64,000 bases of DNA from assembly GCF_003573695.1 (NCBI RefSeq), contig NC_039364.1, positions 237,936,777 to 238,000,776 of the forward strand. The letters are read 5' to 3'. Source of the DNA: Papaver somniferum (Eukaryota; Streptophyta; Magnoliopsida; Ranunculales; Papaveraceae). Shown here piece by piece: positions 11,442 to 23,163 of the stretch. The notes beneath the pieces are model-generated. The model ran no database searches and was not told the origin of the DNA. It worked only from the letters and a program-made list of their open reading frames with translations. The translations under genes and the position numbers were made by a program. Each line of letters starts with the position of its first letter. Position 1 is the first letter of the stretch.

Positions 11442-12684
11442 TGAATTAGGGTCTTTCCCTCATTTCGAGGTAAGTATGAATCCTATTAACTTGCCATGCA
11501 TTACTCCTGGCATAAATCATATTAACTTTCCTTGCATGCCTCCTGGCATAAATTGCATTAATCTGCCCAGCATGCCTCCTGGAATATTCCAGAAACTTCC
11601 ACTAGGGTTATGGAATTAGCTAAGCAAAAGGATACAAAAGACCAAGCCCAAGATTTGGTACAATTGGGTAACCCTACTCAATAGGGAAGAAATATTCACA
11701 TGCCAAATAATCAAGGCTGAAACATTCAGCAACATTTGCTCGACTCGGCTGGCGAGTTGGCTCGGCTGAACCGACTTGGCTTGGCCCGACTGGGAGGAAA
11801 TATCCTTCAGAACAAATGAGTGGGGAGGATAAATCCAGGGACTATGGAAATAAACAAATTCGCGAAGTAAAGGAGTACCTCCACTGTCGTCGGTCGGGAT
11901 TCAGTTCGGCCGCCGGAAAAGGCCTTCAGCTATGGCCGCCGGACTGGTTCCAACCGTCGTCAGAGAAGAAGTATGGCGCTGGAGAAGATGACCGTTTGAT
12001 GAAGTTGACGTTACTTCTAACGGCGTTATAACACCATTAACTACGGAAGATGTGATTGGATGCTGTTGTAATGGAGTCACAATGGTTGTGATGACGTTAA
12101 GTTTGTTGATGTCACGCTGACGTCACTACCCGGATGACTTCTGACTGTGCCTATTCTGCTGACGTGGAAAACACTGGTTGGACATTCCTACTGACATGGC
12201 AACGCCGACGTGGCACCTCCATACCTTGACTTGGACCTTTCCTCATTGTCTTCCATGTATAGTCTTAGTGAGGCCTAGTTTTTACTAATAAGAAGAGCAT
12301 ATTAGGTTCAACTAAGCCCATTTCTAGTGTAAAATATTAGGGTACAAACATCGCCCCTTCTTAATCCATAACTTGTTATGGGTTAAGAAGTTCGAGTTTC
12401 CCAATTCTGTCTGCGACTGAACCTCGCATTGTTCTGGAGTGTTGCATAACTCGCCCCCAGGGGCGTTATGGAGTGTTATGCAACTCGCCCCCATGTATTG
12501 TTTTCTTTGTGAGCTGAGGTGTTATATATCTCTCCCCCAGCATGTAACCATGTCATGCTGCTAAATGCTCGCGCAAGGGTGCACTTCCTTACTGCATTTT
12601 GCTCGCACATGGAAAGAGAATTTGTGCTTTTCTGCTATCCTGAATTCACGCAGGGGGGCAATCCCACTATTCAAGATGCGTGCA
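11442..12684 (-). mobile_element. D LTR copy 4 = 3' LTR of element D1
   Basis: LTR body of about 1243 bp next to the D1 interior. At 12685 the sequence changes from the array spacer to agatgtgtacattttccc, the same 3' region seen at 37623 behind the D2 integrase. This marks the internal border of the 3' LTR. Confidence 0.7.
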
Positions 12685-13123
12685 GAGTTTAGATGTGTAC
12701 ATTTTCCCATGTCTGGACAGGAGAAAATGTTCGCCACATTTGTTGACGTCCCGTATGACGGGGATATGCTTAGAATAGGTTAAAAATACTCGAAGTACTG
12801 TGCATTCATCCTATCCGCAAGGTGTTGAAGATGTTGCTAACATAAGATTCGAATTGTACTGCTTTTCCATTTAGGACTGACTGCGGATTTGAACCATCCG
12901 TAGCAGCTTATAATTAAACACGAACAATCTTGATAGAGTGTGGAGTACCAAAATAATATTGAATTAAATATCTGAATAAGAATAACAAGATAAGTACCTA
13001 CTTCCCAACAACTCTGCCTCGTTTAAACCTTTGCGTAGAAAACTCAGTGGGATAAAACCATCATAAAGGAAAAAGAGTGCAGCGCAACAGGATTTGAACA
13101 AAATTACTCCTATTTGAATTTAG
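12685..13123 (-). other. D1 3' untranslated region
   Basis: About 440 bp between the integrase stop and the 3' LTR, collinear with 37623-38066 of D2. I see no convincing polypurine tract, which leaves the exact LTR border open. Confidence 0.6.
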
Positions 13124-14300
13124 TTAATGATAAAACTTCTTCAAGTGGAACGAATTCCATGGCTTCCATGGTTTTGAATCTTGAGTTCCATCGAGGTTCC
13201 TTAGGTAGTATGAGCCACGATATGCGGGCATGTCTACTATGTATGGACCATCCTAATTTTCTCCGAGCTTTCCACAGTTTGGTTCCATCGTGGATGCTCG
13301 AGTTTTCTTCAAGACATATTCCCCTTGTTTGAATGATTTTTCTCTAACTTTACGATCATAACTCAACTTGATTTCCTGCTGGTATCGAACCAACTACTGC
13401 AAGGCTGTATCTCTTCGTTCTTCCAGCATCTCTTTATCCAAAGCCATTATGCTGTTGTTGTTTCCATATTTGACAACACGAGTCTTAGTAGTCTTAAGAT
13501 GTACCTCGGTGGGTATGACCGCCTCTGCTCCATAAGCCAGTGTGAATGGGGAGAATCCGGTGGATATTTTTGGGGTCATTTGGTAAGACCATAAGACTCC
13601 TGGGAACTCTTCCGTCCATTTCCTTTTTGTCTTCTCCAGCATTTTCTTGAGGTTGTCCATAATAACACGATTCGTCGATTCTGCCTACCCATTGCTCTGA
13701 GCATAATATGGAGCAGAGAAGTTGCGGCGAATGCTCAAATTCTTGCAGAATTCTTTGATCACTCCAGAGTCGAACTTCTTTCCATTGTTTGACACCAACT
13801 CATGTGGGATTCCAAATTTGCAGACAATGTTCTCTTATATGAACCTCTTTACGTCGTATTTGGTAACATGTACCCATGCCACTGGTTCAACCCATTTTGT
13901 AAAATAATCAGTAGCGTCCAGTACATATTTCACTCCTCCAGGAGCTCGGGGGAGTGGTCCGACGACGTCTAGTCCCCACTTAGCGAACGACCAGGGACTT
14001 AAAACTGGATGCAATTTGTTGGCGGGCCTAGATTTTTAGGAATTGGAGCGTGCTCTTGGCATGGCACACATTTCTGCGCGTATTCTTTAGCATCTTTCTG
14101 CATGTATATCCAGAAGTACCCCCGGGAAAGTATCATGTGCGCGAGACTGCGCCCTCCAGAATGGTTGCCACATATTCCTTCATGAGTCTTCGCTAATATC
14201 TGTTGTCCTTCTTCGGCTGATATGCATCGCAAAAATGGCTCCAAAGCTACAGGTTTGCGGTATAACTGTTCCTCTATCATTGAATATCTCAATGCATTTT
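13124..14300 (-). pseudogene. D1 integrase (broken)
   Basis: Ty3/gypsy integrase of Tat type. The zinc-binding region is visible (HEGICGNHSGG, then CVPCQEH, 14292-14050). The core follows with GLDVVGP and a C-terminal part with GFSPFTLAYGAEAVIPTE (13394-13660). The second catalytic Asp is changed: VSNNGKKF instead of VSDNG near 13785 (GAC to AAC). Stops interrupt the core, and the stop used by D2 is mutated so the frame runs three codons further to 13124. Not functional. Confidence 0.88.
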
Positions 14301-14811
14301 TTTTTCACTTTTGAAGAGAGTTGCTCATCTTCTAGGAGTTCACTGGTTTTCAAATACCAGATATAAGGTTGACGCCAGTCTGAAGCGTTTTCAGTAAGAT
14401 TACCCGAATCGTCTATCATTGGACTGTCAACATCCATATTTCTGTCAATGTTTTCGATATCTTCTTGTGATGATGTAGTTACCCTCTCGCCCCCACTAGC
14501 GTTTTAGAGAGCCAGAACAAAGTGGCTGTCGGAGATGCTAGGTAACTCTTGGAAATCCACTACAACAGAACGGGTGATATCAGTATCGACTACGGAAGAC
14601 AGATACGCTAAAGCATCTGCGTGTCTGTTTTCCAACCGTGGTTGCTGCCTAATAGAGAATTAGTCGAATTCATTTACCAGCTCTCTCATACGATCCAAAT
14701 ATAAGGCCATCCTCTCTTTCTTGGCTCTGTAGGTCCCCAGAAACTGGTTAACTACTAGCATAGAATCATTTATCAGCTTCACCTTCTTCGTATCTAACTG
14801 TTTGACAGCTT

Positions 14812-15483
14812 TTAAACCAATAATTGTTGCTTCATATTGTTTGATGCTTGAAAGTCTAATTTAGTCATTTTCTGGATCCTTGAACCTTCGGAAGTAAGGA
14901 TGACACATCCAACTCCAGCTCCACCAACATTTGATGACCCATCAGTAAACACAGTCCATAGCGGCTCAGGTGTATCAACCTCCATTGCGGACTCATCCCC
15001 AGTCTGATTTTTGGTTGACTCTATGAGTTTGTTCAACAACTCTTCTTTTTCTTCGGTAACCGTTTCTATGTCGTCCACAGGAAAATCTGCTAACAGTGCA
15101 TCCAGAGCGTGTCCCTTCTCTACAGTTCTGGTTTCGTACTTGATTTCATACGCCCCAAGGAAATTTGACCATATGGCTAGTCGGTTGGAATCGTCAGCAC
15201 GTTCCAGGATTCTCTTCAGCGAATATTCTGAGTAGACTATGATTTGTGTCCTTTGGAAATATGGTTTGAGGCGATGAGATGCATGCAACAGTGGAAGTGA
15301 TATCTTCTCAATTTTTTTGTACCATGTTTCCGACCCCGTCAAAGATTTACTGACGAAGTAAACAGGCTTTTCATGTGGATACGTAAAAAATAGCACTGCA
15401 CTTACAGGGTTCTCCGTTGCAGCCAGATAAACTCCGACAGGTTGTCCAGTTTTTGGACTCACCAATACGGGGGGAGTTGACAA
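14812..15483 (-). pseudogene. D1 RNase H region
   Basis: This is the connection to RNase H. The tether is seen as GVYLAATENPVSAVLF and the RNase H start as WTVFTDGSSNVGGAGVG (first catalytic Asp in TDGSS). The frame breaks at TKLDFQASNN, where the family continues with a Glu-containing helix. The next frames are scattered to 14437. Part of the D1 polyprotein; dead. Confidence 0.85.
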
Positions 15484-15556
15484 ATATTATTTGATCTCAT
15501 CGAAGTCTCTTCCGCCCTCATCCGTTCAACCAAAATTCACTACTTTCTTCAAAACG

Positions 15557-16660
15557 TCAAAGAATGGTTTGAATCGATCCGACGAGCGTGAAATGAAACG
15601 ATTTAAAGATGCTAATCGCGCCGCTAGCTTCTAGACCTCCTTCTTCATTCTTGGGTATGACATCTCTCTGATGGCTCTGATTTGCTCCGGATTCGCCTCG
15701 ATTCCTCTGTGCGTCATCAAGTATCCTAGGAACTTTCCCGAGGATAGCCAGAATGAACATTTTGCTGGATTGAGTTTCATATGATATCGCCTCAATATAT
15801 CGAACGTCTTCTGTAGATCGATAAAATGCGACTCATTTTGCTTACATTTTACTACCATATCGTTGATATATACTTCCATCGTCTTCCCAATCAAATCTTT
15901 GAATATATAGTCTACCAAATGCTAGTAGGTCGCCCCTGCGTTCTTTATCCCGAAAGACATTACAGTACAGCAGTAAACTCCTCTGTCAGTCACAAAGGCA
16001 GTATGCTCTTGATCTCCTTCGAACAAAGGTATTTGGTTATACCCTGCAAATCCGTCCATGAATGATAGTCTCTCGTACCTTGAAGTTGCATCCACCAAAT
16101 ATCTGATCCGCGGAAGTGGGTACGGATCACTCGGACATGCTTTATTTAAATCAGTAAAATAGATATGGACACGAATTTTACCATTCTTCTTTGGAGCAGG
16201 AACGACATTGTACAGCCAGCGAGGATATTGTACCGGTCGAATAAATCCTGCTTCCAACAGCTTCTCGACTTATGCAGCAACTCCATCTTTTTTGCTTTGT
16301 CCCATATTCCAAATTTTCTGACGAACTGGATGGAACTTCTCATCGATATTTAGCCTGTGGCAGACTACGTTCGGATCTATCCAAGGCATTTCAGCAAAAC
16401 TCCATGCAAAAACGTCAACGTTTTCCCTTAAAAATGTAATCAAACCATCGCGTTCATGTGCGGGTAAATCTGCCCCTACGAACGTGGTTTTGTGCTTCTC
16501 ATCCCCAACCTGGACCTCGATCAGTTTCTCGACCGTTGGGGGTTCAGCCGCGTCCTCTCCCATATATGATTCTGGAGGGTGAGGATTTTGTAATTGCTTT
16601 TGGTTCGACTCACATGATATGGTTCCCGCTAACTTCTGATTTCCTGTATTCATCCATAGC
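15557..16660 (-). pseudogene. D1 reverse transcriptase (catalytic Asp lost)
   Basis: RT of a Ty3/gypsy element spread over several frames. Seen are DGLITFLRENVDVFAWS (connector), GFIRPVQYPRWLYNVVPAPKK, DLNKACPSDPYPLPRI, FMDGFAGYNQIPL and FGIKNAGATY. The catalytic motif reads VYINDMVVK (about 15862) where the family has Y-[VI]-D-D, so the first Asp is Asn. Stops lie before YIFKDLIGK and in the N-terminal part. Confidence 0.9.
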
Positions 16661-17040
16661 ATTCTCGTGACACTTGTGGGAGGCCATATGGTCGTTTCTA
16701 ACCTTCATGACCCCTTCAGGGGTAATAAACTTCAAGCATTGATGATACGAGGATGTGACTGCACCGATCACATGCAGCAAGTCTCGTCCTACGATCGCAT
16801 TATATGGATATCGACAATCCAGCAGCAAGAAATTGCCTAGAATGGACTTGTCAGCCACTGTTATAGGCATCTTTACTTTCTCAATCATCTTTGTAACTTC
16901 GCCACTGAAGCCGATAATTGGATTTTCGTCCTCCTCGATCAAGTCGTGCGAGAGATTCATACAGGATTAGGCTCCTGAAAACAGCACGCTCACTGAGATT
17001 CCCGTATCCACTAGAATACGGTGTACACGGAACATGCCAA
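16610..17040 (-). pseudogene. D1 aspartic protease
   Basis: Retropepsin domain. RILVDTGISVSVLF (about 17000-17020, minus) holds the D-T-G active site, and YPYNAIVGRDLLHVIGAV follows. An in-frame stop lies just after the DTG region. Part of the gag-pol chain. Confidence 0.8.
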
Positions 17041-17333
17041 TCCAAGTTGTTATAACAATAACATCATTGTGGGGAGATATACACCTATCATGCCTGCTTC
17101 AGAGAACTCGATCTTTGTGCATCCAAGCTCCAGAATTTCTGCTCCATTTCCACTAAAAAAATTCATGTGATTTGTCACGTACCATTCCTTTAATTGCCTG
17201 AGATTTCTCCTGGTCTCATCTTCTGACTGCCATTAATCACATGTGATGTGCCAAATTATCCCGAACCTTTCCTAAAATCCTTTTTCAAGTACTCTTGTAG
17301 CTTTCCAACGTCTATTATTCGCTGGACTTCGAT

Positions 17334-19147
17334 CTATAAAGAGCGAAAATTCTCAGTCTTGTGACCAAAGTCTTTATGATAACTGCAGTATTTGCTTTTA
17401 TCACGTGTCTCCGCTGGAAAAGGACGTGGGGGGCTCAAAACCTTGTTTGTTTTCTCACACAACTCTGTAAGCCGTATGTTCAATAGTGTCAGCTTCATAT
17501 CATGATGTTTCAGATATCTAGTTTCCATTCGTTCCCCTTGATTTTTCTCTCGAACTTCACCTCGATCTTTATGTTGTCCACTTGAACGGTTCTTTGACTT
17601 GTCTTTCTTCCCATCATTTGGATGATTGGATGATCTGTTAAATTCTCTTGTCTCTCGATCTTTGGAATCATCCTCAACTCGAGCGTATTTTTCTACTAAA
17701 TCATACAGTTCTTCCAGAGTCTTTGGTGGTCTCTTGACCAAGGAACCGTATACGCCTCTTTGATCATACTGGTATGCCTGTTTGTAAGCCGCGATGACGA
17801 CTTGATCATTGGCACCATCCACATCAGCCAAACTCTTGCTTGAAGCGTCGAGTAAACTGTCTGATGCTTTCCTCCTTCCAAATTATCAGAAGGAACAACA
17901 CGTGGCATCCCTTCTGGTCACGTCTGTTGTATTTGTAGTGAGAGCAGAATTCGTCAAACAGCTTATGGTAAATCCCGATCGACAGTGCCAGAAGCTGATT
18001 GAACCACGTTATTGCTCCACCAGTCAGTGACTGTGGAAACATATTGTACATCAACTGATCTATGTACTGCTACAGAGTCATGGTAGTTTCATAGTGTAAA
18101 ATATACTGATCTGTATCATCTGTTTTCTCATCGAATTCTGGCAGCTTGGGAACTTGAAAATTCATTGGAGGCCGGAATTATCTGATATTCAGTTTGAAAG
18201 GAGCTCCTGCGGCTCGATGCAACCTATCTATCTTTTCCTCTCTGGAGCGCTTTTTCGACATTACTTTCTCGATCATCTTGCAAAGGAGAGCATCTGTTAT
18301 TGCGCTTACGTCGCCATCAGTGGAACTGTCTTCCTGCTCATAGTCCCGATCCTCTAGAATATCAACTTTAGATATTATTCTTTTCCTTTGGGGTCCAGTG
18401 GACTCTGTTCCAGCTCTTCCTTGCTCCGAACGAGCATAGTAATTGTGCGAAAATTATCTCTCATTGGGCCGATCTCGAACCTCATCTTCGTCATTCCTGA
18501 GACGTTTTGAGCGGGTGGTAGTTCTGGCCGCACTCTTCTGAGTTGTAGTTTACCGTTCTTGGGTTCCTGCTAGTCGGGCTCGTACATGCCTTTTCTAGGT
18601 AGATCTTCAGTGACCAACATATTTTTCTCTGGTCTATCAAGATCGATCACTTCCAAGGCGCTCCCATACAGACAGACCCTTTTGGTTGTTCAAATTACCA
18701 GTCCTTGGTCGAGATTGGTTCTCATGTTCCAATATCAGGAGAGAGTTCTCTTTCTCCACCTCATTCAGCTGATAGCACAACATTTCTTCCTCTGTACTAG
18801 GAGTTGTCATTCGTCCATCTAGCAGGTCATGTCGATCGTCATTCCTCCTTGACGGGCTTCCGAATACATGATTTCTGTTTACTCGAACTCGTGGGTTTTC
18901 TCCATCACGTATGGAGTCAACATCCATTTCTTCGTCTTGGACCATCGGTTGTTTTTCGCTTCTCCGATTATTTAGATCCGGGGTTCTGTCACGAACACGA
19001 TCTTGATCTCGACCACGATCTGGGGTTCTGTCACGAACACGATCTCGACCATGTCTGTTTTCGGTAGGCACTGCAGGTGCGATTGAAGTGAGTGTCAAGG
19101 ATTGCTAGCAGAAACGATATTTCGTGCAGTTTTCTTGCTTTTGCCAT
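17334..19147 (-). pseudogene. D1 gag (broken)
   Basis: Gag of a Tat-like element. An ATG at 19147 begins MAKARKLHEISF. The N-terminal part is rich in Arg/Asp (RDRTPDRGRDQDRVRDRTPD). The capsid-like part has SLTGGAITWFNQL and RRFKQEFG, and the zinc-finger-like end has YCSYHKDFGHKTENFRSL (17340-17400), where the last Cys is replaced by Phe. The frame changes several times and contains stops. Confidence 0.8.
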
Positions 19148-19182
19148 AATCTCTATTCGGAAAAAACATGATCTGTTTTCTC

Positions 19183-19205
19183 GAATCCTCTTGGGTCGGC
19201 ACCTC
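19183..19205 (-). promoter_or_regulatory. Possible D1 primer binding site
   Basis: The minus strand reads GAGGTGCCGACCCAAGAGG beside the inferred LTR end. It resembles the TGGCGCCGAC start of the element C primer site. Tentative, because the LTR end itself is inferred. Confidence 0.35.
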
Positions 19206-19639
19206 GGAATTAGGGTCTTCCCCTCATTCCGAGGTAAGCATGAATCCTATTAACTTTCCCTGCATGCCTTCTGGCATGAATCATATTAACTTTCCCTGCA
19301 TGCCTCCTGGCATAAATTGCATTAATTTGCCCCGCATGCCTCCTGGAATATTCCAGATTCTTCCACTAGGGTTATGGAATTAGCTAAGCAAAAGGATACC
19401 AAATACCAAGCCCAATAGTTGGTACAATTGGCTAAGCCCACGCAGTGGGGCGGAAATATCCACAAGCCAAATAATCAGGGCTGAAACATCCAACAACGTT
19501 GGCTCAACTCGGCTGGCGAGTTGGCTCGGCAGAACTGACTTGGCTTAGCTCGCCTGGGGGGGAAACATCTTGCAGAACAGATGAGTGGGTGGATAAATCC
19601 AGGGACAATGGAAATAAACCAATTCGCGGAGTACATGAG
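19206..19639 (-). mobile_element. D1 5' LTR, left part (split by element E)
   Basis: Matches the array LTRs from gaattaggg onward and ends at the E target duplication atgag (19635-19639). The remainder is at 36783-37622, giving about 1274 bp, the same length as the array copies. Confidence 0.75.
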
Positions 19640-21872
19640 TGTTAGAGCATTGCTCAGTCGAACTCGCATGCGTTTCTATCTCAGGCATGTATGTCAATGT
19701 TAGTGATTAAAACTATAAGTCTTGATTTCTAGCCTATTTATAGATGTCTCGGACGAGGATATAGATAGTGTAGTTGAGCTTAGTTTTCACGGCGTTCATC
19801 ATTTGAAGACGAAGAACTACTAAGGGGAGCTTGTGGAACTTATTCGACAAAAGGTATGCGGAGACTTGAACTCATTTATCACTTGGAAAGTATATTTATA
19901 CTATTTCCTATATAGAGACATAATTCGTGTTACGATATAGTTTTCTCTATACACACTTGAGATTTCGAGATGAGTATATCTCGCTTACATATTTCTCGAA
20001 ATATGTGTTGGTAAGCTTTCGCTTCGACCAAGTTCATCTTATATCATGAGAAAATTGCCGAGTAACATCTTACATGGTTTGTGTGATACAATCATTTCAT
20101 GTAGGCTTGGAATGTTTCGATAATTAATATTTCAATATCTTGAAAATTGCTTTGATGCTAATAGTCTATGAAAACGGATATTATCATTATAGAAGAATGT
20201 TTCAATGATTGAAATAAAGAGTTTAGAATCTTGTAACCATCTTTAGATATAAGCATAGTGCGTTCGCACATTAGTGTATAAGTCCAAAACTGGGAACCAA
20301 AAGTGTACATACTTGTGTGTATACAAAAAGGTTGAAGGAGACTGGGTAAGTATTCGTACCCGTATGCATACTGGCGGATGTTCACGTCCGTGAATTTCTG
20401 CTGAGTTTGAAAACCAAACCAAACTCAAATTTGGTTACATTAGTACGTATACCCGTACGCATACTTAAGAGTGTTACTTTCTAAAATCGGTTGTACGTGA
20501 ACCTAAGTATATGTATTAAGGAATGCAATCTTTGCAAATCGTGGCTATAATGTTCATGTACTGATTCGAGTGAATCAAACCGGTTTTGCTTCAATTGTGT
20601 TCTTGTATAATTCTATGAGAATATTGCAATTGAACAATTCTTTAAATAGTTTCATTTGATTCATTTGAACTAGTTATGGTTAAGATGAATAAGGTTGATA
20701 TGAGAGTAATCATATGGCTAACCTCGGTTAACTATTTGTGAACCAACATGGTGTACACGTTTAGGTACGGCTACATAAACCTAAATGAGGGTACACTTCA
20801 TTTGTGTGTAACATGCTAAGTTCGATCTAACGGTTGAAAGATATTAGCTTGGTTGAATCAGGTTTTTCATCTAATGGTTAATATTGAATGCTTTGTTACC
20901 AAGGTAACTTAGATTGCAAACCCTGATTTGAAAATTAAATAAAGCAGAACTCTAGCAACTGGGAAACTTATTCCCCACACCTCTTGTGTGTTACTAGTTG
21001 CATAACTAGAGTCGATTTTCCTTTAATTTTAGGTTTCTTCTCGAGACCCTGTAGGTTAACGACTTGAAGACTTCATTGGGATTGTAAAGCCAGACCCAAC
21101 TATTATCCTTGTAGTTGCGTGATCTGATGTTGTTGTTTCTATCGTGTTGAGTGTAATTGAAATAATTGGCTCGATATTTATATCTCTGATAGGAAAGATA
21201 TAAAATAAATCACAAACAAACTTCGTCTCATCGTTTGTGATTCCAGAATATCTTATTTCTCTAGTCGATTAAGATTATTGTGAGGTGATTGATAATACTA
21301 GGATGTTCTTCGGTAATATAAGTCCGATTTATCAATTGGTTCCTGTTCACCTTGATTTATCAAAAGAAGGAACAAAATCTCTTAGGTATTTCTGTGGGAG
21401 ACAGATTTATTCAATCATATAGACTTTTCTGTGTGAGACAAATTTGTGTATCAAGTTTTCGACTTTGGGTCGTAGCAACTCTTAGTTGTGGGTGAGATCA
21501 GCTAAGGGAATCAAGTACGTAGTATCCTGTCGGGATCAGAGACGTAAGGAGCGCAACTGTACCTTGAATCAGTGTGAAATTGATTCAAGTTCAACTACAG
21601 TCCAGTCTGAAGTTAATTGGTAGTAGGCTAGTGTCTACAGCGGCTTAATACAGTGTGGTATTCAATCTGGACTAGGTCCCGGGTTTTTCTGCCTTTGCGG
21701 TTTCCTCGTTAACAAAATTTTGGTGTCTGTGTTATTTCTTTTCCGCATTATATTTTGTTATATAATTGAAATATCACAGGTTGTACGTTTAGATCAATCA
21801 ATTAGAATATCCAACCTTTGGTTGTTGATTTACATTGATTGACACTTGAACATTGGTCTTTGGTACCGTTCA
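19640..21872 (+). repeat. Element E 5' LTR (with internal deletion)
   Basis: 2233 bp against 2527 bp in the 3' LTR. It matches up to ...ccgttca, and the primer site follows at once. The 211 bp present in the 3' LTR at 36567-36777 are missing. The two possible junctions share ttca, so a microhomology deletion removed the LTR end. Confidence 0.88.
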
Positions 21873-21874
21873 AT

Positions 21875-21886
21875 TGGTATCAGAGC
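21875..21886 (+). promoter_or_regulatory. Element E primer binding site (tRNA-Met)
   Basis: tggtatcagagc, the standard complement of the initiator tRNA-Met 3' end used by plant copia elements. Confidence 0.9.
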
Positions 21887-21979
21887 AGGCAAACACATTA
21901 AAGACCTTATAAGTCTGTGTTTGTAGAAATATGTGTTCTAAGGACCTAAGAAGTATCTCACAAGATAACACATATTGAT

Positions 21980-22559
21980 ATGTCTTCCAAAGATTTTGAT
22001 TACAAAGAACTTGGGTTTACCTCAAAGGATATCTCCTTAGTATATTCTTCCGAATCCCGAGGGAAAAACAAGTTCTGTGAACTTATATACGAATCTGAAA
22101 TAAAACTCACCAGATCATTAAAAAATTATGCTGATATTCAAGCTTCCAAAATTAAGATTCTTGAAGAAAAGAATTATCAGCTTATTGATGAATTTGAGAA
22201 ATCTCTTAAAAGGGAACGTGAACTCTACCTCTTCATTGAATCTCTCTCTAACGACATCTAACAACTGGTTCAAGAAACTACTCTATAACGTGAAAATATT
22301 AGTTCTCTTGAAGACACTGTTAGAGGAGACTCAGTTAGAGAAAAGCATTTGATCAAGGCTCATTCATCAAAAATAAACAGCCACCGTATTGAAAAAGAGA
22401 AACTTGTTGCATCTCTTCAACTTTCCTGAGAACAGTGTAACACATTGAAAAAGGAAAACTCTGTCTTGATGATTAAGTCATCTTCTACACCTTCTCCTAA
22501 TACTCACAAGGTTTTACCTAGCGTAAAGAAATATTCCTACAAGGATTTACCTACTGAGA
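21980..22559 (+). pseudogene. Element E gag-like coiled-coil protein, N-terminal part
   Basis: ATG at 21980 (MSSKDFDYKELGF). The frame is rich in Glu/Lys/Leu heptad-like helices (SKIKILEEKNYQLIDEFEKS). Three in-frame TAA stops follow (the first at 22259) at places where CAA would fit, consistent with C-to-T decay. Element F interrupts the frame after YKDLPTE, and it resumes in phase at 31405 when F and one copy of its target duplication are left out. The role is probably structural (gag). The protein would be about 350 residues. Confidence 0.65.
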
Positions 22560-23023
22560 TGTAGGATCAGAATCTCGCAGCAATAATGCCTCAGCGAAAT
22601 TATCAGCAACACAACAGCGTCGCAGAACAATTTCAGAAACGATATAATAAACGACGTCATCTAAATCATGAGAAAAATGTGAAGGTCCTGCGAAAATTAG
22701 AGAGTTTGCGAGATTAACATTCATAAGGATGCATGAATGTCGCAAGCCATATCCGAAAATAAAGGACAGATTAACTGTCATCCACTATGTAATTCCCTAT
22801 AAATAGCCGCTCAGTTGTAAAGGAAAGGGAGAGATCTTTTTTGAGTGAAAAACAAGTAAATAGGAGAGAGAAAATCTAGAGCAGTGGTTATTCTTGATTC
22901 TTTTATCTTTTCTTGTAAGATTGTTCAAAGATTGATCAATAAAATTAAGATGGTTAATCTAAAATGAGTTGAATGTTAATGAAATCTTGTGAGGGGTGTA
23001 GTGTAGGATTTCCTGCAACTACA
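22560..23023 (+). repeat. Element F 5' LTR
   Basis: tgtaggatcag...caactaca, with a TATA box tataaata at 22798-22805. Confidence 0.93.
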
Positions 23024-23026
23024 TAA

Positions 23027-23039
23027 TGGCGCTAAAAAC
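23027..23039 (+). promoter_or_regulatory. Element F primer binding site
   Basis: tggcgctaaaaac begins three bases after the LTR. It shares TGGCGC with the A and C sites; the tRNA is not certain. Confidence 0.5.
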
Positions 23040-23163
23040 ATGGATGATTGAAGATTGAAGATTATTCTAGAAAAAATTGAAGATTAATATTGAGATTTGT
23101 GAAGATTTGGAGTGATTGATTAAGAATTTTACATAATCTCTTGCAATCATTAATATTGAAGAA

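Larger units (their letters stand above)
822..12684 (-). repeat. Tandem array of four D-family LTR units (~1.39 kb each)
   Basis: A unit of about 1.39 kb occurs four times head to tail. The anchor gccaaataatcaaggctg lies at 7484, 8917, 10316 and 11702, and the anchor cgttatggagtg at about 8314, 9714, 11100 and 12466. Each unit has an LTR-like body of about 1.24-1.31 kb. Between successive bodies lies the same 122-bp spacer (8534-8655, 9934-10055, 11320-11441). The same body occurs once between the D2 integrase and the D1 gag (19206-19639 plus 36783-37622), which identifies it as the LTR of element D. Units 2 and 3 are nearly identical by eye. The first unit is split by element A. I infer amplification by unequal recombination between LTRs. 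Confidence 0.8.
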
